From: Seiridium cupressi
Taxonomy: Eukaryota; Ascomycota; Sordariomycetes; Amphisphaeriales; Sporocadaceae
DNA length: 64,000 bases
Assembly (NCBI GenBank): GCA_036674765.1
Contig: JARVKI010000132.1
Span: 28,357 to 92,356 of the forward strand
Direction: 5' to 3'
Shown: piece after piece, positions 45,381 to 55,892 of the stretch
Position numbering within the stretch: position 1 is the first letter of the stretch
How the letters are laid out: every line of letters starts with the position of its first letter
Position numbers and translations under genes: made by a program
The notes under the pieces: generated by a model
Databases searched by the model: none
What the model saw: only the letters and a program-made list of their open reading frames with translations
What the model was told of the DNA's origin: nothing

Positions 45381-48300
45381 TTACCCCCTTGCGAATTTGA
45401 CAAGTCACCAAGAAGACACCGGCCTGATCGGGCCTGATATCTGTCCAGTGGTACGTCGGTCAGCAAAAATGATATCAGTCCTGCATAAACGACACCGAGC
45501 CACCCGAATGCTGTGGTATCGAGACATCAGATTAGATCTCGCGATGCCGGCCTGATGTCGTTTCAAGAGGAGAGAGATTCAGGACCGTGATCGCCATATA
45601 ATCACAGCCACCAAATGCGGGACTGTAATATAATTTCCGGTCGTTCGTCCCGCTTTTGGCAGTCGTGATTCTATTTCTGACAAGGAAATAGTCGCGGCCG
45701 GATGGTCTCCGCGACAACCGGGCCTTGTACTGGCGGGCAATTAACTGGGACGGCGGAGTTGGAACAGCGCGACCCCGCCGCCATGCTTCTACGACAAGGA
45801 AGCAAGACCATAACTGCCGCTGTTACATATGATGGGTCCTTACAAGCCTAGCGACTCTCTCTACCACCAGCAGTGAGCATCCACATCGGAGTCCAGCAGC
45901 CAGGTTAAGTCCGCTGTCGAAACCAGCCTTACCGTGCATGGCATGGGGACGAGAAGAAAAAAGCGGCTCGTTCGTGGTGACAGCCCAGGAAGCGAACTGG
46001 ACTGACTGGCGGGTTCAAGGGCTAGGATGACGAGACAGCTCAACGCCAATAAACTCATTTACGTCAATATTGGACCGCGATAGGACTTGGTGACCGAGCA
46101 ACGGGTTTCATTCCCGGACAGATTGGTGCTCGGTCTAATTGTACACACAACTCGGAAGGAAGTCATTAAGTTCCTATGATGCAAAAAAGATGCGAAAAAC
46201 CCGGGCTAGGAAGTGGGGGGATTGACACTAATCGTTCAGCGTCAGGCTCCCCCTGCTTCAGTAAATGAGTGACCCGGGACCCTGAAGAGACACCAGAACC
46301 CACCATCCATGGATGCGATTGAGCCTCAAATAGCCAAGCCGTAGCTCCGAAAAAGCGGTCAGCCAGCCCCGTGGCTGTAAGCGATGGTGAAGCTGGCCTG
46401 ATAGCATGTATGCCATGTTCAACTTTAACGCTCGTGCATCAAAGCGACGACAACCCCGTGCGTCTCCTCGTGGTTCTTTCCGTATCTGCGATCATAGGTG
46501 ATGATTCCGATTGGAGCGGCTGTCTAGCGGCTTGTGAAAGTCCTTGCGGTTGAGTGGCAGCAGTGCGCAGTTGTTGTAGCTTAACCAGCAGGCTGAATTG
46601 CAGTGATACTGCTGGCTTGGGTATACCATGCAAATTCTTGCATATGCCGCCATGTATCCAGGCACACCAGGGCCTATTAGCTTAATTTCTATAGGCAGAG
46701 TTCGTCGACGAAGCTCCTACACTAGTTAGGCCTCCCTTGACGCCACGTGTGAAACTGACGCTTTGGCCTGATCTGTGCTAGCTTGATATCTGATACCGTC
46801 TGCACATGGCTGCGACAAGTGGTACCAGTAGGGATCATGGACGGTACCGGACCAAGCGATTGCTACCGAATGGAAGGAAAAACTATTCTCGCTACGAGAC
46901 AACATAAGACGCCTGGGGAGAAACGCTATGATAAGTTGCAGGCAAAGGCGGCAGCAACCCTACTATCCAGGATGGAGAAGTATCAACAACATATGAAAGG
47001 AGATGCAATGTATGTATGTGGAGGGTCGTCGGCCATGCGTCACCAAGAAACCTTGCCTGTCCGCTCACTCACACGATAGAGCACCGTATGAGGTATCCCA
47101 CGACGTCAGAATGTGTCTGACTCGGGGCGATCCGCCGGCAGACTGCCTCATGACTCGTGATTTGGCTTGAGTGACGCCTATGCTTCTGCAGTCGAGAAGA
47201 TCCTAAACGACAGATGCCAAGGACTTATAGCCCATGACCATGCACATGGCGAGCAACCATCCTCGTCAGTCCATTTACCCACAGCCGAATCCTGGCGGCT
47301 CTTTGTAACCGAGTAATGATCTGCTTCATACAATGTATCTTTTGGGCCGAGTGCAGATAGTCACAACCGACCGTGAAAGACCCCTTACTGTATGTAGGCC
47401 GTAGAACCCCTTCCCCGCGGCCGCGCCCATGTCGTATCCCTGCTGCTTCATCACTCCAATGCAACTGCGTAATACAGTACACAAGGGCGTGACGGCAGAG
47501 AGGAAGGGCGCTTAATTAGATTGGAGATCATTTGCTGTCGCGGCCGTTCCACCACCAATATCCCAATGGGAAGATATGTGCGAAACTAGCGCGAGGTCCA
47601 TGTTAGGTCATGCGTGAGGAAACGAGGCCATGTCAGATGCCAATAGCCGCAGGGTGGACGACAAGTATAAGCTGGATCGCTACCATGGATTGTCCATCAA
47701 CTGGCGGTTTCTGATGGTCTCGCAAAGTTGAAGTGCAATGTAGTGAATAGCTCAAGTAGTCGTTCAATTCGTGATGCACGCTTCAGCCGCATGCTGCATG
47801 CAAGCCAGGAAACCCAGTCTTGTCTGAAGCCCAGGCCGCATGAGTGGCCGCATTGAATTTCGTAACTCTTTCTTGATGCCGCCGGCCAGAAACAGACCGG
47901 GCCAAGGTACTGTTCATGCAGGGGTTACAGTACCTTCCGCCGGTCCATGCCGAAGAATCCGTACATTATTAGGTAGTCGTTGCGTAGAATGCAGTCAGCT
48001 TGAACGGCTGTTCGTTGAGGTGAGCCCCTGTTCTTTTGCAACTTTTTTCGGCTGAGATGTCATTGCTCAACTATTCTTCACGTGACAGAACTCTATCTTG
48101 TGGCGGAGCAGGAGGAGTGATGTGTCCGCTCGATGACATTGCCTGCAAAGAGTGTAAGTCTGGGGTTTTCGTCAGCATGCGGCAGGCTTGCTAAAGCTGC
48201 ATTTCGGCAACGAACGGGGACACTAAATTTCCAGTCGCTGGAGGATTCGATACAGGGTATCGAGCATTTGTCTTGCTGATCAATCCAGGCTTGGCGTCCG

Positions 48301-51300
48301 ATATTCATTGCGCTCCAGGATCAAGCAGCCCAGTAAGTGGTGGACGCTGGAATCGAGGCATCGGCAGTGTCGGTGATGGCGTGTTCATGTCACAAGGCGG
48401 AAGAAAAGAGGGGTTTTCACATGATGGTAAGGGTAGCGTAGACAATGGGGGCCCATTGGGAAGACCTCTGAGGGTTTCGCTTTGCTGGGAGTGGGTAGAG
48501 ATAGTCGAGGAAGAAAAGTTCTTATGGACCAGGTTAGAACTGTTCGTCGTGGTACTCGTGGGCGCCAAAATCATGGATGTACAGACTTGCCAAGAGCCAA
48601 GATGGCGGCTGCTCGCCCCGAGGTACGTTATAGGCTGCATGGGTTCCTCGTGGCAGAAGGCGCGCGGACCCCACGGCGAGGCTCAACTAGGTAGAAGGTC
48701 GTGAGCCCATGGTCTGCAAATGGCATGCGTACCTTAAGTCACTTGGTACCGCGCAGCAAGAACAAGGGGCAGGTAACCGAGGGCCTTGAAATGCCCCCTA
48801 TTTGGCCCGCTGCAGAACCCAATGAGGACGCATGTGGCTGGGGTCGGCGTCATACGTCAAATGTCTACATAAAAGCAAATACATTGGACCCAGAATGACC
48901 GCGTCTCCCAAACGCAACCCATGAACCTGCCAACCTGGTCAGCATCGGACATGGGCCCGATAGGTGAGCAGAATCCGACGCCTCGCCAGGGTGAATATAT
49001 ATTACCACTACCTACCTTAGGCACAGGCGCGGACCGAAGACCCACCAGCTCGCCCTCGTTTCGGGCCCCAGTGGGCGGTCGGTCTCTACTTCTGGTGCTA
49101 GTCATCTTTGCTTCCAAAGGGAGAACAGAACCCCCCCTCCCCCATACATCTATGCGATGATCGCCAAGGTCCTTAATTTATCCCATCGTATGAGCTACAA
49201 CTTACGCCACGGCGACGAGTATTCCACAACGGGCTGGCTGTCCTGGATCAGCTGTCCCCGACAGCAGGCATGCGATCGTGGCCGTTGTTGCGCTGACTTT
49301 ATCTGATTAGATCCGATCGCTCCAATGATATGCAGCCCATGGTAGTCCACGGCGAAGAGACCGATCAAACGGTAGCATCATGACCGTTGCATCGCCTGCA
49401 CCTCTTACACCTGCCGCCCGCATACAGACAGCTTGCATACGCATATATACATCTACTCCGACGTCGAGCATGGTCGCCGGACTTGGGCTCTATCAGTGGA
49501 CCCTGTTTGGGAGGGGGGCATCAAATATCGAGCCTACTACATACATAACGTACTACCAACTCCCGTGATCCCACCTGCTACGCAATGTCCATATTGGCCG
49601 CCGGAGCAGCGAATCGCTTCTGCCACCGAGTCTGTTTGATACGGGGCAAGGTCACCAGTTTGCGACACCCTTCAATTTCGCGGCTGCGGTCGGTCTGCCG
49701 GCTCGTCCTGATTTTCACCTGATGGATCCCTCCACTCGTCAAAATGCCTCTCCTTGGAGGGTGGGTGAGAGATTGAACCGCTTCGATCGCGGTGACGTGT
49801 CTCGACCAATTATGACCATCTCTACTCACCAGAATCTCACACCGGGTCGTTTGTTGTCCATGCTCGACTGTATCGGTCTGGATGCCTGCCTCCCAATCCG
49901 TGACACGGCCATGGCCTGGCTCAACGTTGCCTGCGAGTTGTTGGCCTTTGTGCATGGCCCTCGGCCCCCCCGGTGATTGCTCCAGAGCGGGAGAGCTGCT
50001 CAGAGATAACCATCCTGCCATCTGCCATATACCAGCCTGGCTATCCGACAACAACAGACTACTTACTGACAGGCGCCCGCCCACGGTACTCGCGCCATGT
50101 CCCAGCGTGTCGAGGTACGTGCCCCGTGCCCTCGCTAGTGAGGCACCACCCCTGCAAGCTCTTCCGTCGACTGCGTTTCTTGCTGCCGCCAATTGCCGAC
50201 AAACTTGGCGTCGGTCGTGATCGCCCTCGGTTTGAAGTCGCTCGAGCCCTTTCCAGGCGCATGCCAGGTACCTGTAGAATCGCACTGGACGGCGCCAAAG
50301 TAAAAACGCTGGTTGGAATTCATCCGGCTGGCCCATCTGCAAGGTGGAAACCACTACCAAACTCTATTCTTTGTCGGCCTCACTGACAGCTCCCACTACT
50401 CCCTAATTAATAAGCCAAGAGGCTGTCATGTCATCGCCCCATGGCCCCGGCTCAAACCTGCTCACCCTTTGATCCCCCGGCCGAGGACCAAGCGAGGTAG
50501 AAACTCGTCTTACCCTTAGCTTGGGGTCTTCTCCCATTCATGCCGCTCGGCAAATTTTACTTCTTCTTTCTACGGGATTACACGGTCGAAGTGCCATGAT
50601 TTTGCACGGCCGGCCGGTAAGGGACTGCTGCCACCCACCATCATGGCCTGGTCTTGGTCCCTGATGATTTGTCCCAGTTTTTATTCTTTCTGGAAGCTAT
50701 GGAGACGTGGACTGGCCAATCCAACACGCACGCGCTGCAGAACCCACCCCAAGTTAGAGTTTGGCCGCCGTCCTTTCTCTTGAACATACCGCCTGATTTT
50801 CCTTGCCAGTTCGTCTTTCTTTCCCTCCATCCCATCCGGCTGCCTTGTGTCCCCTTCGCAAAGTACATCTCTCCATGAACCATGGTCAGTCCTGGCCGGG
50901 GCCCAGGCAAGCTCGCTTCGGCTGCGGCTCATACCTAGGTGTGATTCTATGTGCCTTGTATCAATGACGACGGAGCCTATGTCAAAGATCAGCCCTGGGC
51001 AGAGCTCCCTATATCTTTGCATCCACTCCTACTCCCTTGTCTTATCCAGCTTAAGCCTCTCGAGAGACATGGCGAAAAGTCCCACATTGAGCTCCTGCCA
51101 TGTCATTTGCTACAACCAGTGCTAATCTCTTCAAACCCTATACCCAGACCTCGACCCTGCAACTATGGAGCTCTCGGGTCACTTCCGTCCAGCAACTTAG
51201 GTTGGACTTGAGAAAAAACACTTGACAGAAAACGGAGACACTTCACTGTGTGCTACATAATCTCTCCATCTTCCGCCTCGCTGTCTACCCTCTGCAGCAC

Positions 51301-51643
51301 ACACCGTAACCAGAGCCAACCTATTGCATACACTCCTCCTTGTTACGTCGAGCTAGTGTATCGTCACATCATTATCAACACGCCCTACTTCTTTTGATAA
51401 CCCTACAAACAACTTTTCCAGGCAAACAAAACATCCCTCTCTCTATACAAGTGGACCTCTCGGTCTTGCAGAATACCGAGCACGCTCTTTTTCTTGGTTG
51501 ACCATAAAAGCCTCTGTGCTCTCGTTACATACCACCACAGCTTACTTTCACTAAACTACTCAACACTCTCATACAACCATAGCACGGTCAACCTCGACAT
51601 CAAGAGCTCGCCCGTATCACTTGAATCTGAGAACCATCTCAAT

Positions 51644-51799
51644 GTAAGTTGCCACGCCCACGATACTTTAGCCTTGCCAGATATCTGATCCAGCATGTAG
51701 CAAAGCATTGGGAACTACGCTTTGCACCGCCGAAGAAGGAGGAAAAAGAAGAAGTAATAGACCAAGTCCACCTTCCACTAAGGTCACTCCAAGCAACAG
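51644..51799 (+). other. Possible 5' leader intron of the CxxC miniprotein gene
   Basis: A GTAAGT donor at 51644 and a CAACAG acceptor ending at 51799 could frame a 156-nt intron in the leader, leaving about 36 bases before the start codon at 51836. The only support is the splice-site sequences and the leader-like context. An earlier acceptor near 51693 is also possible. Confidence 0.35.
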
Positions 51800-51835
51800 G
51801 CACACTTCGGATACCCATCATCTTTCATCGCCATC

Positions 51836-52000
51836 ATGGCCGTCTCCAACAGCTGTGCCCATTCTTTCAAGATGATCAAATCGGACAACACACTAATCCA
51901 GTGGTACTGCAACATGTGTCACTCGGGTCCTCACTGGTGGATCTACGAGTGTCGGTACTGCAAGGTCCATAGGTGTCGCCCCTGCGCAAACAATTCCTAA
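51836..52000 (+). CDS. 54-residue cysteine-rich protein with three CxxC motifs
   Basis: This tiny gene reads MAVSNSCAHSFKMIKSDNTL then IQWYCNMCHSGPHWWIYECR and YCKVHRCRPC, ending in ANNS. Cysteines at 25/28, 39/42 and 47/50 form three CxxC pairs; with Cys7, His9, His29, His33 and His45 they could bind one or two zinc ions. The aromatic core (WY...HWWIYECRYC) is unusual. I recall small fungal proteins with a similar CxxCHSGPHW...C core, but function is unknown to me. There is no signal peptide, so it is probably intracellular. The start sits in CATCATGG and is the first ATG of this frame after the leader. It is isolated in a 7.6 kb plus 2.2 kb gene-poor stretch with a long pyrimidine-rich leader, suggesting its own complex promoter. 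It is easily missed because it is short. Confidence 0.72.
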   Translation: MAVSNSCAHSFKMIKSDNTLIQWYCNMCHSGPHWWIYECRYCKVHRCRPCANNS

Positions 52001-54231
52001 CCGTGTCTGAGGGCATCATGGGCATACTGGGGGCGTGAATCTGGCACGGGGTGGTTGTTGAGGTACGTATGCAGCCCTCAAGCAAAGCAAAGCAAAGACA
52101 CATGTCCGGTCTCGGGATATGGACATACGCCCTAGCTCCTGCAACTTGCCTCTGCTTACCTTGTTCGATGACGAGCACGAAACGCTAACCTTTATGTTGC
52201 AGTATCAAACAAGGCGTTGGGCCACGAAAACAATCGTTTTCCGTCATCAATCGAACCAGAAGCAAGGGAGCAGTTGCTGGAAAAGAAACGTGCCAACCTG
52301 TCACCTAGGGTATGCCCTGCTCTCACGTTTCAACGTTTTTTTGGAGGCAAGGATACCCATGCGGTCGACACCGAGGTACCTGCTTCGCGTCTGGGGAGAT
52401 AGATCCCAATACTCCGTCTCCGAAACCCGAGCAGTCGCCTCCCGCAACATTCCGGCCCAACTGCTGGACTCGGTGGCGGCCTCAAAAAAAAAAAAAAAAA
52501 AATCATGTTCAAAATTGGGGGTCGCTTGGGTCCGTCTGGCGTTTATGCGCAATGACATGGCTTTCAACTTGTTTGGTTTTCTTTCCTTTCCTAGACTTTC
52601 TGCAATCTTGGGGGGGTTTACTACTGCAACTTACATGCAACGGCAGCTTCCGCAATCCAAGCGCCATCCCTTTTTGCAATCTATCACATTTTGCCTTCCC
52701 AACTCAAACGGTGAGCACTGGGTTCTGCAGGTATTAGGGCTTATGGCGTTTCAAAGGGGAAAAAAGAGCAATTCACTCGCAATGGGCGGTCAGGACCTTG
52801 TTACAATCATCAATTTTATGATTCTTTGGTGCGTCGAATCTTGCACATTTGGGTCTTCCCGGTAACCTGGAAATTTTGGCTGGCGTTTGGGAACCCAAAA
52901 AACGGGAAAGAAAAACAAAATGCGGAGAGACACACAGACTTTGTTGGCGTACACTTTGGACGGGGAGCAAACAGATTGGCTGTCGGTAGTTGAAAATTTT
53001 AGTCTTTCTCGACTTTGAGTTTCAGGTTACATAATATGCCCAAGACTGGGCGTTGGTGTTTTCGGTATCATGAGAAGCTTGGCAGGCATGTCTCTTGTAT
53101 TTGTCACACTGCTGGTGGCGTTGTACGGTCACAGAAGCAATCTCGACGAATTTCTGGTCAGCAGAAGCGAGATCTGATCGCCAATGCCGGTCACGATTGT
53201 CCGCTCTTCACGGCACGGTCCTTCTCCTTACGTGTAACGATGGACAACAGATCGAGGTTAATATCAATCGCGGGCCCCCTTTTTGTTTTCTTCCTTGGCC
53301 ATCTCAAGTGCAACAAGAGCGCTGTACCGTACCAAGGCTGTTATAGGGAAATCTTTGCCACGTTGCACTGCGATTCTTTACACGCCGAAACCAGCGAGAA
53401 TGCTGGTTACACTGACGTTTGCATTGAGGCTGAGTTGCCAGCCAGCCAGCCCCGTCCAGGGGTCTCCATCAGCCCAGCCAAGTCCCAGCCCAACGCAACG
53501 CCCTGTCTCATCGCTGTCACCTCGCGGGCAGCCGGGTAGGGCTGCAAACGCCGTGTAACTCAACCCGCTGACTCGCGTCCGGGGATGTCTGATACGTCGA
53601 GGTGAGGGGGGCGAGGGAGGGAAACGCAAGATCCCGTTACGCAAGAATGACAGCGAGGCCGGGACGTCCCATCCCGCCATATTGGTTGAGATGGGACCGT
53701 GATAAGCGAGTGGGATGGGATGGTAACAACAACGGGAACGTAGAAGCCCCGGGGGATGGGGGTGGGAAAGATAAGACATATCGTTGTGCTATCAAATGCT
53801 CGTTTGTAGCACGCCGGCAACGGGAAACGACATATCAACTTCCTCCATTCCCCCTCCCCAAGCTCGGACATCTTGGGCACTTGGGCAAAGAACAGGCAGG
53901 GTTAACGCCACGCCCCCAGGCCGGGGCCACTGCAAAAGATAAATTGACGTGGGAGAAACAACAAGCAAGAAAGAAGAGGGTGCGACGTCAGCAAGCCTCA
54001 TGCAACGTTAGGGGCAGCGACGGCATCGGGCCCAACGGTTGTCGTTTCTCGACTAGGCCCGAGACAAGTCAGCTTTTGGGCACCCTTGATGGCGCCGTTA
54101 CATGATCACAACCGCGGCCCGATCCACGGTGCCCGACGTCATAACTTTGTTTCGCTTGGTTTTCCACTGTTGTCGTTTTATCCCCTTTGTTTTATTCCAT
54201 CTCAAATTTTTTATTTTCTTTTCGTTATTTT
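52001..54231. other. Intergenic; 3' flank of CxxC gene and of MOSC gene
   Basis: This 2.2 kb interval has a poly-A run at 52484-52502. Frames of 130-250 residues occur on both strands, in part crossing the poly-A run, with no motifs. They look incidental. Transcripts from the CxxC gene may extend well into this region. Confidence 0.4.
52484..52502 (+). repeat. 19-A homopolymer run
   Basis: Nineteen consecutive A bases lie in noncoding DNA about 480 bases downstream of the CxxC miniprotein stop. It could be a relic of a retroposed or polyadenylated end, but no direct repeats were recognised around it. Confidence 0.93.
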
Positions 54232-55376
54232 TTACCCTTCTCGTCCCGAGGGTATACTCCTCAATGCGGCCTGTGACTTGGCCGCCTTCGGCCAAGCCCA
54301 GACGTCTCTCGCGCTGGTTCGCCTTGTGACCGTCACTTCGTCTCCCACGGCGACTTCGGCACTTTGTGCAAGAAGAAACGCATAGCGGCCAAAGATCGGC
54401 GACCACTTGTTCCCCGTGTCCACCCTGCGGTCCTTCATCAGCTTCTTCAGCACGACGCCCGCCTCGCCGTCAGCCACCCGCCCAGTGTCGTAGTCGATGT
54501 TGATGGACAAGCAGCGGGCACAGTTGGCCGTCAGCGCCAGCTTGTGTTGTTTGCCCCCCTCTTGCGCCCCGATGGCCAGCTCACCCCAGAAGTCCTCGTC
54601 CCACTTCCCGGTGCCGTTCACCACCATGTTTGGCCGGAATCGCCTCATGTCCATGTCCTGTCCCTCTGGCAGTCGCGCGCTGACGTCGTCGAGTGAGGCT
54701 TCGGACGCAATGAGAAGCGGTGCTGCCTCGTTGAAACTCAACCACGGGTCTGCGTCGGGCTTCTCCTGCCCGACGCTTTCTTCTTGTGCCTGGCCGCCTG
54801 TGACGTAGGAGCCGGAAGTAGATAACCAACCCCTCTGTTGTTGCTGCGGTGGCGGTGACGTGGGCGCGTGTGCGAGAACGGGGCGCTTTCCGTCTCCTAG
54901 ATGTACGAGTATCACCTCGTATCCTATACACGCACTGAACCAGTGGCTGAACTCATCACCCATGCGATACGCCGTCCCTGTGCTGTCCATGAGCGTGATG
55001 TCGATGGTGCGCAGCCCTGCAATGTCCGGCCGAAGCGGCACCCGCAGCGCCGTGCTCTGCTCCGGTGTCACGGGCACCAGAGGCTCCTCGGGCGCGTGGT
55101 ATGTGACGACAATCTCATCGCCCTCGATCTTCTGGAAGAAGCGGGTGCATTCCGGAAAGTATATGGTCTGCACATTCTTGAGACTGCCGTCCTGCTCGAC
55201 CTTGACGAGCATGAAGCGGCGGTCGTGCTCGAAGCCCTGCTGGTTGATATGTGTCCTTGTCACGCATGCTGGCCGCAGCGCTTTGATTGGATACAGGTAT
55301 AACTTCCGAAAGGTCAGTTGATGCTATTGACTGGCTTCTGTCTGGGTAAGTATTTCCTCACCCGGGTAATTATCAT
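54232..55376 (-). CDS. MOSC-domain protein (mARC/YcbX-like molybdenum cofactor protein)
   Basis: MOSC proteins bind sulfurated molybdenum cofactor; mARC-type members reduce N-hydroxylated compounds. My model has a 15-nt first exon, 55376-55362, and a long second exon, 55302-54232 (59-nt intron, GTGAGG donor, CTGAC branch, GGAAG acceptor), giving 361 residues. The spliced start MIITRLYLYPIKALRPACV is the usual MOSC N-terminal beta-barrel beginning. This is followed by GFEHDRRFMLV. RFRPNMVVNG (about 225-235) and the cofactor-binding TANCARCLSINIDYDTG (Cys 266 and 269) are conserved family landmarks. A Gln/Pro-rich, low-complexity loop with QEESVGQEK separates the two halves. There is no evident mitochondrial targeting or [2Fe-2S] domain, so it is the short form. 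The exact first exon is inferred from motif and splice signals. Confidence 0.88.
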
Positions 55377-55892
55377 GGTGATGAGTGTATTATCTTCTAC
55401 TTAATCACTGATAGATAAACAATCAAACAAATATCGTCAGGCTGCATGCAGTAAATCGCAGATTATCTCAGCCCTACTGCCACAAGAAGGTCGTCTTGAA
55501 AGTAGAATGTCTGTCGGAGATCTTGCTCAAAATACCACTTGATGTTGAGGTCGTGTAGATGAGCATGAAAGAGGTGGGGGCAATTGGTGCGACCGAACCA
55601 ACGAAGTTCACTGTTGGTTGACTGGCGCTTATGCAAACCAAAAGAGGCCTAAATATGCGGTCGATGCCAATCCTGCGCAACTCAGTCGCATCTGTCCAAG
55701 GGCCATATGGCCTGAATTATGACCATGTCGACGGTACTTCATAAAGCAGTGGTCAAGTGACCACCAGCTTCAGTCCAAAAGAGAGGCAGGTTTTCGCCTA
55801 TTTCTCGTCAAGTCCCAAGTATGCTTTATATCATATCCAGAATTCTATTTATGTGTCTATTTTTTGCGCCAACCTCATCGTTTTTTATGTTC
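55377..55892. other. Intergenic between MOSC promoter and ABC transporter 3' end
   Basis: This 516-base gap contains the promoter of the minus-strand MOSC gene and the 3' flank of the minus-strand ABC transporter gene. No further coding signal was seen. Confidence 0.5.

Larger units (their letters stand above)
44228..51835. other. 7.6 kb gene-poor region between VIP1-type gene and the CxxC miniprotein
   Basis: The first few hundred bases are the VIP1-type 3' flank. A pyrimidine tract with a 38-T run lies near 45.3 kb (listed separately). Frames of up to 260 residues occur on both strands but overlap antisense, lack domains and look incidental. One minus-strand frame at 48305-48640 has Ser/Thr/Pro-rich, coding-like composition but no motif or clean splice sites. 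The last ~700 bases (51.1-51.8 kb) are CT- and CA-rich, like a long leader. Confidence 0.4.

Noticed and set aside
45220..45411. Lys/Glu-rich minus-strand frame
   Set aside because: It is simply the translation of the 38-T homopolymer tract on the opposite strand.
48305..48640. 111-residue minus-strand frame, Ser/Thr/Pro-rich, resembling a fungal transcription factor tail
   Set aside because: No DNA-binding motif and no convincing splice sites to extend it; the composition alone is not enough. A plus-strand frame overlaps it fully.
49578..50360. 260-residue open frame on the minus strand
   Set aside because: It overlaps several long frames on the opposite strand, has no domain, no hydrophobic or motif pattern, and skewed Arg/Gln/Gly composition typical of chance frames in GC-rich DNA.
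52119..52865. 248-residue plus-strand frame
   Set aside because: It reads through a 19-A run as poly-Lys and has no motif; a chance frame downstream of the CxxC miniprotein.
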